Assembly (NCBI GenBank): GCA_025210805.1
Contig: JAOAQX010000032.1
Coordinates: forward strand, 62,001-126,000
DNA from: Flavobacteriales bacterium
Lineage (GTDB): Bacteria > Bacteroidota > Bacteroidia > Flavobacteriales > CAJXXR01
DNA: 64,000 bases
Direction of reading: 5' to 3'
This document shows, piece by piece, positions 52,671 through 60,066 of this stretch (within the stretch, counting starts at the first letter, position 1; each line of letters begins with the position of its first letter). The notes beneath the pieces were generated by a model that saw nothing but the letters and a program-made list of their open reading frames with translations, made no database searches and was not told the origin of the DNA. Made by a program: the position numbers and the translations under genes.

Positions 52671-52834
52671 AATAAAGTAAAAGTTGCTACTGTCAAGTTG
52701 TACTTGGTAGCTAGCATGAATGACAAAAAAGAGAAATATGGATTTTCGATAATTCATGTAAATTTGGTTTGATTATCGGTGTGTCCACGCCTTGTCCCGA
52801 GTAGCGGGAAATTAGAAATTGGCGGTAGCGGGGG
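52646..52834 (+). mobile_element. REP/BIME-like element, full short copy
   Basis: About 185 bases from GCCCCAGCTGCCGCTAAG to GGCGGTAGCGGGGG. Left part: GCTACTGTCAAG-TTGTA-CTTGGTAGC hairpin (52685-52712). Right part: TTTTCGATAATTCATG and the hairpin TCCCG-AGTAG-CGGGA (52796-52810). It begins within the C-terminus of the upstream lipoprotein gene and ends where a toxin-domain frame starts. The same unit recurs at 54880-55063 and 58204-58395. Confidence 0.7.
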
Positions 52835-53366
52835 AATAGAAGCAGATAATGATAATTCATATTTGTATTATGGATTAACTAGAACTGAAGATATTGCGAT
52901 GTTTGTTAATCTAGATGCTTGGTATGATTTTAGAACAGGAAAAGATAAGGGGGAACTCCCTTTGTTTCATGCTTTTGCTTTTCATGATGCAGATGGTTCA
53001 TACAATCAAAAGTTCTTTTTTGAGAGTACTTCTTTTACAATTGAAGTGAAGTCTTGGGATCCTAAAAATATCGATAAGTTTAGTTCTTCATATCTAGACA
53101 AACTCAATAAAGGAGTGGATCAAGTAGTTGGAAATATGAAGAATTTAGGTAGAGATAACGGTATATTAGTAATCGATAGAAAAGCTTATCTTAATTTATA
53201 CAATTCTAATCCAGAAGCAGTAACAGAAGCTATTAATAGGCTTAATGATGCAGGTGGATATTTAAAATTAGAGACTAACTTAAGCGCCAATGCCAACAAG
53301 AGGCTTCAAAGTATATCTTCTGATATTCGAAAGGAAGCGAAAAAGCCTGCTGTAGGTCATTATTAA
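52779..53366 (+). CDS. Toxin C-terminal domain fragment with PD-(D/E)XK-like motif
   Basis: The frame opens at a GTG inside the REP-like right end, whose reading (CPRLVPSSGKLEIGGSGG) is unlikely to be natural; real homology probably starts at residue 20 (IEADNDNSYLYYG). The 175-residue domain contains AFHDADGSYNQKFFFESTSF, then TIEVKSWDP and NGILVIDRKAYL, a pattern like the D...(E/D)xK core of restriction-like nucleases, common among bacterial toxin tips. It has lost its carrier and export region. A lipoprotein gene follows after 16 bases, a toxin/immunity arrangement. Confidence 0.6.
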   Translation: MCPRLVPSSGKLEIGGSGGIEADNDNSYLYYGLTRTEDIAMFVNLDAWYDFRTGKDKGELPLFHAFAFHDADGSYNQKFFFESTSFTIEVKSWDPKNIDKFSSSYLDKLNKGVDQVVGNMKNLGRDNGILVIDRKAYLNLYNSNPEAVTEAINRLNDAGGYLKLETNLSANANKRLQSISSDIRKEAKKPAVGHY

Positions 53367-53382
53367 CTTCGAAAAAAATGAT

Positions 53383-54084
53383 ATGAAAAAATTTGTAAAG
53401 TTATTATTCGTTTTGTTAATTATTTCCTGTAACTCTAATGAGATTCGTAAGGTAAGTAAAGACAACTTTAAAAAAAGTGAAATGCAAGAAAAAAATATTT
53501 TTTATTTCCTAGTATTAAATGGAAATGAATTTGAAGAAGTTGATTCAACAAATAAATATGAGATAGCAAACTTGTTAATAGATGAACTATACAATCCTAG
53601 TGTTTTTTATGAAATGAATCAATATATTCAATATTTAAGTACTCATAGTGATATTATTGATCATGATTTTGTCATGGAGAGATTTTATTCCACAGAAAAA
53701 GAGCTGTATAAGATAAAATCAAATAAGAATAATTCTAAAGAAGATTTGATGATCTTACAGAATTATTATAATTTGTACTTAAAATTAAGTTTTTTTCAAA
53801 AGATATGGTTTTTAGAGCCAAAACTCTCTTTTTCTAAAGATTATCTAGAGTATGTATCTTACGGTGAAATACCGAAGTTATACTACAATAAAAAAAATGA
53901 TAACGAATTGTATAGCCTTGAAAAGTATCAAACCTTTGAAGTTGAAGAAATATTGAATAGAAAGTTAATCTTATCATGGCTTGAGGATAAACAAAATGTA
54001 CTTATTCAGGATTATTTTTACCAAAAAATGTTAGAATTGGGAAAATCTGGAGAGGGCTCTATTTATCAATATGGTTATTACTAA
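53383..54084 (+). CDS. Lipoprotein, candidate immunity protein for the nuclease-like toxin
   Basis: A 233-residue lipoprotein (MKKFVKLLFVLLIISCNSN, lipobox Cys16) with a helical, Glu/Lys-rich mature region (YSTEKELYKIKSNKNNSKED, LSFFQKIWFLEPKLSFSKD). It follows the toxin domain fragment by 16 bases. A lipoprotein location fits neutralisation in the periplasm of an incoming toxin. No family recognised. Confidence 0.6.
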   Translation: MKKFVKLLFVLLIISCNSNEIRKVSKDNFKKSEMQEKNIFYFLVLNGNEFEEVDSTNKYEIANLLIDELYNPSVFYEMNQYIQYLSTHSDIIDHDFVMERFYSTEKELYKIKSNKNNSKEDLMILQNYYNLYLKLSFFQKIWFLEPKLSFSKDYLEYVSYGEIPKLYYNKKNDNELYSLEKYQTFEVEEILNRKLILSWLEDKQNVLIQDYFYQKMLELGKSGEGSIYQYGYY

Positions 54085-54127
54085 AATGAGTAATTTATCA
54101 GGTTGGTATGGTGACTGCTCAAATCAC

Positions 54128-54161
54128 TTGAAGTAAAAGTAAGTTATTCAAATTTTACTTC
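54128..54161 (+). terminator. Stem-loop after the lipoprotein gene
   Basis: TGAAGTAAAA/TTTTACTTCA (54128-54137 with 54152-54161) is a perfect 10-bp stem 43 bases past the stop, without a T-run afterwards. It may be a weak terminator. Confidence 0.4.
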
Positions 54162-54191
54162 ACAGTTTGTTTAGTCAAAAAGGTTCTAGGA

Positions 54192-54265
54192 AATTCCCAG
54201 CTCCCGCCAATGAATAACACACAGTAAATCGCTACTGCCAATTTTTAATTGGTAGCCGGTTGTAC
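54192..54265 (+). repeat. REP-like element, left-end copy
   Basis: AATTCCCAGCTCCCGCCAAT (54192-54211) followed by AACACACAGTAAATCGCTAC and a degenerate hairpin copies the left end at 54877-54950. The two lie in the same direction on either side of the IS3 transposase fragment. Confidence 0.65.
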
Positions 54266-54388
54266 TACTCCCAATTTGATAGACCACCTTATTTGGGTTT
54301 ATAATTATTTTTTTCTTCTTCTTTTTTTTCGGTGAGTCTTGAGGATTACGAAAAAGCCTTCGTAAGAAGTGGGGCTTTTTTGTAATTC

Positions 54389-54907
54389 TCAAGACGCTTG
54401 CTGGTACAAATGTACTGGTTTTCTCCTTTCAATTCCTTGATGGGAGCGTTGATAGTTATAGTAATCCACATAATCGTCTATCATCTCTCTTAATTCTGAT
54501 ACATTGGAGGTCAGATTTAGGTATATTTTTTCTCTTTTAATCGTTCTAAAAAAGCGTTCGATATACGCATTATCTGTATCTCTACCTTTTCCATCCATGC
54601 TGATTTTAATTTGATGTTGCTTCAAATAATTTACCCAGTTCTCACAAGTGTACTGAGATCCTTGGTCTGAGTTAATGATCTCTGGCTTACCATATCGTGT
54701 AATCGATTGTTCCAAAAGGTTTGTCTGAGTTTCTGCTTCAAGCGTATTGGAGAGTTGATGACCCACAATATAACGACTATAATTGTCAATAATCGCTGTA
54801 AGATACATAAATCCCTTTTCCATAGGAACGTAGGATATATCTATTGACCAAGTCTGATTGGGGTGTTCGATATTCAAATTCCCAGCTCCCGCCAATGAAA
54901 AACACAC
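54389..54907 (-). pseudogene. IS3-family transposase (OrfB) fragment
   Basis: An rve-type integrase catalytic domain with the complete DD(35)E set: Asp23 (WSIDISYVP), Asp81 (INSDQGSQYT) and Glu117 (NAYIERFFRTIKRE), then the typical YNYQRSHQGIERRKPVHLY ending. The N-terminal part of OrfB and all of OrfA are missing; the first ten residues (MCFSLAGAGN) are only the antisense reading of the REP-like left end at 54880-54895. Both ends of the IS are therefore lost or replaced. A terminator-like stem (AAAAAGCC/GGCTTTTTT, 54350-54383) lies beyond its stop codon. Confidence 0.85.
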
Positions 54908-55063
54908 CCTAAATCGCTACTGCCAAGTTGTACTTGGTAGCCAGCATGAATGTCAAAAAAGAGAAATATGGATTTTCGATAATTCATGTAAATTTGGTTT
55001 GATTATCGGTGCGTCCACACCTTGTCCCGACCAATCGGGAAATTAGAAATTGGCGTAGCGGTC
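54880..55063 (+). mobile_element. REP/BIME-like element, full short copy
   Basis: From CCCAGCTCCCGCCAATGAAA to ATTGGCGTAGCGG. The left hairpin GCTACTGCCAAG-TTGTA-CTTGGTAGC (54916-54941) and right hairpin TCCCGA-CCAA-TCGGGA (55025-55040) are both intact; the loop of the right hairpin differs from that of other copies (GTA) while the stem does not. The outer ends (CTCCCGCCAAT and ATTGGCG) are inverted with respect to each other. Confidence 0.75.
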
Positions 55064-55086
55064 TAAGTAACTAAAAGCCAATATAA

Positions 55087-56010
55087 ATGAGGATAGTTAA
55101 TAATTTATTAAAATATCTCAAAGTAATTTTAGCAATACCTCTATTTCTGATGATACTTTCTGATATTATGGATTCTGAGCTTTTTTTTATAAAATCTTTT
55201 TCATTTATCTTTATCTCAATATTCTTTATAGTGTTGTGTATTATTGGATATTTAAATGGAAAAAATAGATATTACCTTTATTTGATAAGTTTACTTATTT
55301 TCTATTCTTGTAAAGAAAAAGTACGAGCCCCTTATTTACGCTATTGCTCAAAAATCATTCATCCTGTCAACCATGACCATTTTCAAAGAGCTTTCCACAT
55401 AAATACGGATGGTGGGTACGGTCTCTATTCTAAAAAAAATCTCTCTAATGATAGTCTTGTCGAGAAAGGGATTGCTAGTGGTTCTAATGGTTTTTTTAAA
55501 AAAATGATAATTGAAAGCAATAAAAATTACACTTTGTCAATTTATCAGAAAACAAATAAAATATTTCAAATAGAGTCTTTTATATATTTTGATAACGAAG
55601 CAATAAAGAAAGAGTATTCTTTTTTCCTAAATAAAGAATTTAGTAGTGTAGACTCTATTGGGTTAAGTATCAATTATAAAAAAATAAAAATAGATAGTGT
55701 AACGATATATAATTCTAAAAATGAAATTTTGTTTTCAGAGATTTTGGAAAACAACCATTTTGTTTTAGCTAGGAGTCTTTTAGAAAACGAAATAACTCAT
55801 AATTGGGAGCTTGAAGCACATCATTTCATAAATAATACTGCAATTGAGTCATATCCAATGGTATTAGACACTCAAATGACCTGTGTGGATATTTCAAAGG
55901 AAATAGCAGAATTAAGAAACTTAATAATGATTAATGAATCAGGTTTCGATTGGAATAATTTGGACAGCATAAAGTGTGATAACACTGCAAACGATCCTGA
56001 GTCCATCTAA
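55087..56010 (+). CDS. Membrane-anchored protein of unknown function, possible immunity protein
   Basis: A 307-residue protein with three hydrophobic segments near the N-terminus (about 8-25, 33-55, 62-76) and a long soluble part containing YCSKIIHPVNHDHFQRAFHI and many Asn/Ile-rich beta-like stretches. It starts 23 bases after a REP-like right end and after a frame that stops at once (V-stop), like other genes of the island. I recognise no family. Confidence 0.6.
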   Translation: MRIVNNLLKYLKVILAIPLFLMILSDIMDSELFFIKSFSFIFISIFFIVLCIIGYLNGKNRYYLYLISLLIFYSCKEKVRAPYLRYCSKIIHPVNHDHFQRAFHINTDGGYGLYSKKNLSNDSLVEKGIASGSNGFFKKMIIESNKNYTLSIYQKTNKIFQIESFIYFDNEAIKKEYSFFLNKEFSSVDSIGLSINYKKIKIDSVTIYNSKNEILFSEILENNHFVLARSLLENEITHNWELEAHHFINNTAIESYPMVLDTQMTCVDISKEIAELRNLIMINESGFDWNNLDSIKCDNTANDPESI

Positions 56011-56074
56011 TAAGAAAACAGGTATACGTTAAAGTTTATCATATCGGAAGAATCCTCAGAAAACAAGAATAAAA

Positions 56075-56533
56075 ATGATTAAAATACAAATACAGAGTAG
56101 CCTAATCAATTACCTGAGAGTTTTTAGTTTACTAATTATATCTATTTTGTACACAGATAAAATTATTAGGGTTCACTTTGACCTTTTTCAGTTTAAAGAA
56201 GTTGTTCTAATAAGTAATATTTTCTACCTTATAATTGTATTGATTATTTTTAAATTATTAGGTACAAATAAGATATGGAAAATATTTTTCTGCTTATCTC
56301 TTTATTTTGTTATCATATATTTAAGTTCTGATTTTATTGCAAAATCAGTTTCTCACATTAATAAAAAAAATGTTGAAATTATTTGTAATGAAAACAAAAA
56401 TAACCTTTATGTTTTTTATGGAATATTACCATCAAAAACTGATTTTATAGACCAAGAAATAACAATCAGACAATTAAATGGTGTAATTGCGAAATATGAT
56501 TGCAATAAGTTAAGTTGGCTTTACTCGGAGTAA
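56075..56533 (+). CDS. Small integral membrane protein
   Basis: A 152-residue protein with three predicted membrane segments (about 13-30, 42-62, 68-92) and a C-terminal soluble tail (NNLYVFYGILPSKTDFIDQE and on). It lies 64 bases after the previous gene, on the same strand. No family recognised; it could be another orphan immunity protein. Confidence 0.55.
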   Translation: MIKIQIQSSLINYLRVFSLLIISILYTDKIIRVHFDLFQFKEVVLISNIFYLIIVLIIFKLLGTNKIWKIFFCLSLYFVIIYLSSDFIAKSVSHINKKNVEIICNENKNNLYVFYGILPSKTDFIDQEITIRQLNGVIAKYDCNKLSWLYSE

Positions 56534-56589
56534 AATAATAGATGTAAACTTGTCATACGTGAAATAGATAATAAAAAGTTTCTAGAAAA

Positions 56590-56865
56590 ATTCCCCTGCT
56601 ACCGCCAATGAATAGCAAACTGTAAATCGCTACTGACAAGTTGTACTTTGAACCAGTATGAATGGTTGAAGTATTATAACTATCGGATAATTAATAAAAA
56701 AAAGAGTGTAAATTTCTTTGTTTCAACTAAAAACACTAATTTGGAAGAATAATGAGTAGAAATTATAAATATCATAATTTAGAAGGAGTAATATATTCGA
56801 TCAAACTACTGAAATCTTTGAAATTCAGTAGTCTGAACAGGAAAACAACTAAAAGAGTTATATAA
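56590..56865 (+). mobile_element. REP-like left end plus N-terminal RAYT transposase fragment
   Basis: Starts TTCCCCTGCTACCGCCAATG, then AATAGCAAACTGTAAATCGC, a degenerate left hairpin, and about 90 bases later an ATG (56752) reading MSRNYKYHNLEGV, the well-known N-terminus of REP-associated tyrosine (Y1/IS200-like) transposases. The frame departs from the family after 13 residues and stops at 56865. A 9-bp stem ACTACTGAA/TTCAGTAGT lies just after the break. Confidence 0.7.
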
Positions 56866-56881
56866 GAGGAATAGGTTAATT

Positions 56882-57316
56882 ATGGAGTTTACCAATCAAA
56901 GTGAAAGTTTTAATCATTTCAAGATAATGTTAGTCTTAAATTTACTTGGAATAATTTTGTTTCAAGTATTTAATTACACCATCCTATCTTTTATAGGGTC
57001 TATTACTTTTCTTATCTTAGCCATGAAAACAAGATCAAAATTTAAAAAACGTTTGGATAAAATTTTAATTGAGGATGGTAGATTAGTTGGAGGTAACTTG
57101 AAAATTAATGAAAGTTTAGAGAATGTAATTGTATATGTCGATAAGAAGAAAAATAAGGTATATCGAATTGATGTTCAAAATCGAAAGTATGATTTTGAAG
57201 TGAGCAACTCCAGTCAATTTATTTCGTTTTTTAAAAGTGACAATGTGAATATAAAAAAGAGAACATCCATTTCTCTACTAGTTTTGGATTTTATAGAAAT
57301 AATAAACCCTAAATGA
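56882..57316 (+). CDS. Membrane protein with small soluble domain, candidate immunity protein
   Basis: A 144-residue protein with two predicted membrane segments (about 15-34 and 36-49) followed by a basic stretch (KTRSKFKKRLDKI) and a beta-rich soluble domain (LKINESLENVIVYVDKKKNK). No family recognised. It sits between two REP-like left ends. Confidence 0.6.
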   Translation: MEFTNQSESFNHFKIMLVLNLLGIILFQVFNYTILSFIGSITFLILAMKTRSKFKKRLDKILIEDGRLVGGNLKINESLENVIVYVDKKKNKVYRIDVQNRKYDFEVSNSSQFISFFKSDNVNIKKRTSISLLVLDFIEIINPK

Positions 57317-57345
57317 TGAAAAAAATTAGTCTATTTATTATATTC

Positions 57346-57605
57346 TCCCCCGCTACCGCCAATGAATAGCAAACTGTAAATCGCTACTGTCAAGTTGTAC
57401 TTTGAACCAGTATGAATATTAAAATATTACAACTATCTGATTATAAGTAGTAAAAGAGTGTGGGTTTCTTTGTCTCAACCAAAAACACTAATTTGGAAGA
57501 ATAATGAGTAGAAATTATAAATATCATAATCTAGAAGGAGTATTTTTTATGAGTTTGGCAGTAGTGTATTGGATAAGTGTTTTCACACGAGAGTCCTATG
57601 TAAGT
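57346..57605 (+). mobile_element. REP-like left end plus longer N-terminal RAYT transposase fragment
   Basis: CCCCCGCTACCGCCAATGAA begins the left end; AATCGCTACTGTCAAGTTGT follows. At 57504 the frame reads MSRNYKYHNLEGVFFMSLAV and continues VYWISVFTRESYV, a clear match for about 33 residues to the start of REP-associated tyrosine transposases (normally near 180 residues, with an HUH motif that is missing here). It then runs in frame into the ATG of the next gene. Confidence 0.75.
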
Positions 57606-58238
57606 ATGAAAACTAAAACAATTTTCATTTGTTTAATTTTTATAACGGTACAATCTTTAGGATGTAGTTGTAAGCCTACACGCTTTGATTTTGAGACTCG
57701 ATCAACTTATTTTGAAAATTCAGAGTATGTTATGTTATGTAAGGTTTTTCCTGATAACAAAATAACTCCTTTGGAGATTTTTAAAGGTGATTCTATAAGC
57801 ATTGATTCGATGTTATTTATGACTCAAGTTACATCATGTGATTTATCTTTTAATCAAAATAGTATTTGGGTATTATATATATCGGATAACAAAGGTAATT
57901 TAACTGTTGATGTGTGCGCTCCTAATATCAAAATATCAAATATTGATTGGGAATATCATCCTATACCTCCTGAAAATATACAGGAAAATACAAGGAAATA
58001 TCATACAATTCTAAATAATAAGATTAATACATTAGAACACTTAAATTGGCTTCGAAATAAGAAGCTAATGAATGAATTAGAATCGCTAAAATACAGATCT
58101 TTATATCAAAAAGAAGATGCACTATTTTATTATGTTTGCATTTTTCTTATTATAGTAATCTTATTTTTGTTAATCTATCTGCTAAAAAGAATTAATCTGG
58201 TGATGCCCGCCAAGCTGCCGCTAAGTAAAATAAAGTAA
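57606..58238 (+). CDS. Secreted Cys-rich protein (TIMP/NTR-like start) with membrane tail
   Basis: Starting at the ATG at 57606 (MKTKTIFICLIFITVQSLG), the 210-residue protein has a signal peptide followed at once by CSCKPTRFDFE, then YVMLCKVF, VTSCDLSFNQ and LTVDVCAPN. This Cys spacing recalls the netrin/TIMP-like domain of exported Bacteroidota proteins. A membrane segment follows near residues 178-200. The last residues (MPAKLPLSKIK) come from the REP-like element at 58204, so the natural end is lost. Upstream it is fused in frame to a transposase fragment, which is accidental. Confidence 0.6.
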   Translation: MKTKTIFICLIFITVQSLGCSCKPTRFDFETRSTYFENSEYVMLCKVFPDNKITPLEIFKGDSISIDSMLFMTQVTSCDLSFNQNSIWVLYISDNKGNLTVDVCAPNIKISNIDWEYHPIPPENIQENTRKYHTILNNKINTLEHLNWLRNKKLMNELESLKYRSLYQKEDALFYYVCIFLIIVILFLLIYLLKRINLVMPAKLPLSKIK

Positions 58239-58395
58239 AAGTTGCTACTGTCAAGTTGTACTTGGTAACCAGTACGAATGTCAAAAAAGAGAAACATAGA
58301 TTTTCGATAATTCATGTGAATTTGGTTTTACTAACTATAGTGTCCGCGCTTTGACCCGAGTACCTGAGAATTAATAAAATCGGCGGTAGCGAGGA
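58204..58395 (+). mobile_element. REP/BIME-like element, full short copy
   Basis: From TGCCCGCCAAGCTGCCGCTA to AATCGGCGGTAGCG. The left hairpin is TACTGTCAAG-TTGTA-CTTGGTA; the right part is more diverged (TGACCCGAGTACCTGAGA), weakening the right hairpin. It matches the layout of 52646-52834. It provides the stop codon of the upstream gene and is followed by a stub reading EDVS-stop. Confidence 0.65.
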
Positions 58396-58433
58396 CGTAT
58401 CATAAAAATATAATTCAAAAATTAGAGTTAGCT

Positions 58434-58901
58434 ATGAGTTTTCCTAGATTTAAAAGCTATTGTATTTGCCTTTGCTTGGTATTTTGTTTTAGTGAGAAAT
58501 CTTTTTCTCAAGAAGCACCAACTAATGACTCAATTCTTATATCTTATCAAGAATTAGAGTTTAAGAATGATGTAGTAGGAGTAAAAATTGATAGTGTACT
58601 AATAAGTTTAAAGGCTAATAAAAATCAAAAGGATTTCGGGATGCAATGGATATTAGATGTAAAAAGTGATACTAATATTTTTCTTGTTAATGATTTTATT
58701 TGGATACTACCTACATCTTACTATGAAGAGGAAAGGTGTTTTGGGTACATTCCTCTTAAAAATGACACTCTTTATATTTACTATTTTGATGACTCTAAAT
58801 TATTTATAAATAAACACAATAAGATCGATGTAAAGACAGTAAATTTTCAATTTCCTCATCAAGTGCCTACGTGGAAAATTAAAGATATACCTATAGACTA
58901 G
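58434..58901 (+). CDS. Secreted protein, candidate immunity protein
   Basis: A 155-residue protein with a signal peptide (MSFPRFKSYCICLCLVFCFS, cut near KSFSQ at residue 26) and a mature part of mixed strands (KIDSVLISLKANKNQKDFGM, YEEERCFGYIPLKNDTLYIY). It follows a REP-like right end and a four-codon stub, and is followed by the 30-bp repeat. No family recognised. Confidence 0.6.
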   Translation: MSFPRFKSYCICLCLVFCFSEKSFSQEAPTNDSILISYQELEFKNDVVGVKIDSVLISLKANKNQKDFGMQWILDVKSDTNIFLVNDFIWILPTSYYEEERCFGYIPLKNDTLYIYYFDDSKLFINKHNKIDVKTVNFQFPHQVPTWKIKDIPID

Positions 58902-58925
58902 AGGTAAGTTTTCGGGGATTCAAAA

Positions 58926-58956
58926 GTGCAAACTATCTTGAGTCCAATTGACGAGA
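58926..58956 (+). repeat. 30-bp post-gene repeat
   Basis: TGCAAACTATCTTGAGTCCA and ATTGACGAGA, 25 bases after the stop of the 58434 gene; see 59860-59905 for the family. Confidence 0.6.
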
Positions 58957-59192
58957 ATCATTGCTTTTTTCGTTTCTTTGATACAGTAATTTGATTGTGA
59001 ATTAAGTGAAAATACCAACAAAACATTCAGAACTATACGTTTGATGACTTTTCGATAATTCATGTAAATTTGGTTGATTATCTGTGTTTCTGCAACTTGT
59101 CCCGAGTATCGGAAAATCAGAAATTTGCGGATTCTGAGTGCGTCCACGCATTGTCCCGAGTAGCGGGAAATTAGAAATTTGCGGTATCGGGG
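58957..59192 (+). repeat. REP-like element, long right-end copy with internal duplication
   Basis: The first 150 bases match 50905-51060 almost throughout (AATCATTGCTTTTTT, TTAAGTGAAAATACCAACA, GAACTATACGTTTGATGAC). The right-end motif is present twice: ACTTGTCCCGAGTATCGG...AATTTGCGG (ending 59128) and ATTGTCCCGAGTAGCGGG...AATTTGCGGTATCGGGGG (ending 59192). A coding stub begins straight after it. Confidence 0.7.
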
Positions 59193-59309
59193 GTTAACCT
59201 TATGGAAAGCTTAAAGAAGGACGGTTGTACCGTTAAAGAAATCAAATCCAAAGTAAATGAAAAAGGAGTATTTGAAACAAAATTCTATATTGGAAGGATT
59301 CAAAAGTAG
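59193..59309 (+). pseudogene. C-terminal stub of a truncated toxin-like gene
   Basis: Right after the REP-like right end, 38 codons are open with no start: VNLMESLKKDGCTVKEIKSK and on to FYIGRIQK-stop. The last 53 bases overlap the start of the next gene, as in many toxin/immunity pairs. I read it as the end of a lost toxin. The frame relative to the right end is different from that of the stub at 51080. Confidence 0.5.
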
Positions 59310-59856
59310 ATTAATATTATTCTGTATCCTGGTTATTAGTTCATGTACTTATAAATATGGTGTCAACTCGAGGAAAATTACACCACAAATTCAATCTGAA
59401 TTGTTTTTATCAAGTGTTATTGAGCCAGTGATTTATAAAGAATTAAAAGATTCTTTTGTACTTTCAACTAAAGTGATAGTTTTTTCAGAGTACTGGGGAG
59501 AACATTTGTATAAAAGAAAAAGAATTTTTGAGTCTGATAGATACTCTATGTGTAGTCAATTAGACAGCTCTCAAAACAATGAAAACACTGTATTAACCTT
59601 GCAATTATCAGATAGAAAATATAGAGGGTACAGAAGCTATGCTAAGCATTATCAAAAGTTCTTACAAAATTCCTACAAGAATGGAGAAATGATTATCATT
59701 AAAGGAGGTGTGATACTTGTTGATGGTAAAAAAAAGATGTATTTTAGAGACGAGACTATTAGTCTTTATAAATTTGACCCTACTATTTACCACGATTATA
59801 TAAAAGCTCGACAGGTATTCTGTGTAGATTCATTGAAGTACAAAGAAGGTAGGTAA
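59257..59856 (+). CDS. Lipoprotein-like protein, candidate immunity protein
   Basis: A 199-residue protein; after a 17-residue charged lead comes SRLILFCILVISSC, a lipoprotein-like signal with Cys30. The mature part includes VLSTKVIVFSEYWGEHLYKR and KGGVILVDGKKKMYFRDETI, which look like beta strands. The start may be later than 59257, but no other ATG lies before the signal. It overlaps the toxin-like stub by 53 bases and is followed three bases later by the 30-bp repeat. Confidence 0.6.
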   Translation: MKKEYLKQNSILEGFKSRLILFCILVISSCTYKYGVNSRKITPQIQSELFLSSVIEPVIYKELKDSFVLSTKVIVFSEYWGEHLYKRKRIFESDRYSMCSQLDSSQNNENTVLTLQLSDRKYRGYRSYAKHYQKFLQNSYKNGEMIIIKGGVILVDGKKKMYFRDETISLYKFDPTIYHDYIKARQVFCVDSLKYKEGR

Positions 59857-59859
59857 AGA

Positions 59860-59905
59860 TGCAAACTATCATGAGTCCAATTGACGAAAAAACAGACGAC
59901 TTGTA
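59860..59905 (+). repeat. 30-bp post-gene repeat, best copy
   Basis: TGCAAACTATCATGAGTCCA followed by ATTGACGAAAAAACAGACGA begins three bases after the TAA of the 59257 gene. Related sequences follow gene stops at 46492, 49616, 51804, 52635 and 58926, with a worn copy at 48847. At 46488 and 59856 the wording is the same: AGGTAA, three bases, then TGCAAACTATCATGAG. The remaining 150 bases before mutL show only its promoter. Confidence 0.65.
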
Positions 59906-60058
59906 AAAAAACATCTTTAGAGTAAATTAACCAAATTAGCACCCATACCGATACCTCACTAAGCATCAATAATGAGGGGAGAGAAATGAGCAAATGTTTT
60001 AGTAAATGATCCGTGTAAAATCTACGTCTTTTCAAGACTAAAATCCCTTGGTATTCTT

Positions 60059-60066
60059 TATATTTG
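60059..60066 (+). promoter_or_regulatory. TAnnTTTG -7 box for mutL
   Basis: TATATTTG matches the -7 consensus, 32 bases before the mutL ATG. Confidence 0.45.

Noticed and set aside
54186-54392. Minus-strand 68-codon frame next to the IS3 fragment
   Set aside because: It reads the REP-like left end and a terminator-like stem backwards, with a run of Lys codons; not a gene.
50905-59192. Integron-like attC sites
   Set aside because: The inverted ends bounding single genes recalled integron cassettes, but no consistent GTTRRRY-type core site is present at the boundaries, no integron integrase is in the window, and the link to RAYT transposase fragments explains the repeats better.
50905-59192. 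CRISPR array
   Set aside because: The repeats are 90-190 bp, lie 0.4-3 kb apart with genes between them, and there are no short regular spacers or cas genes.
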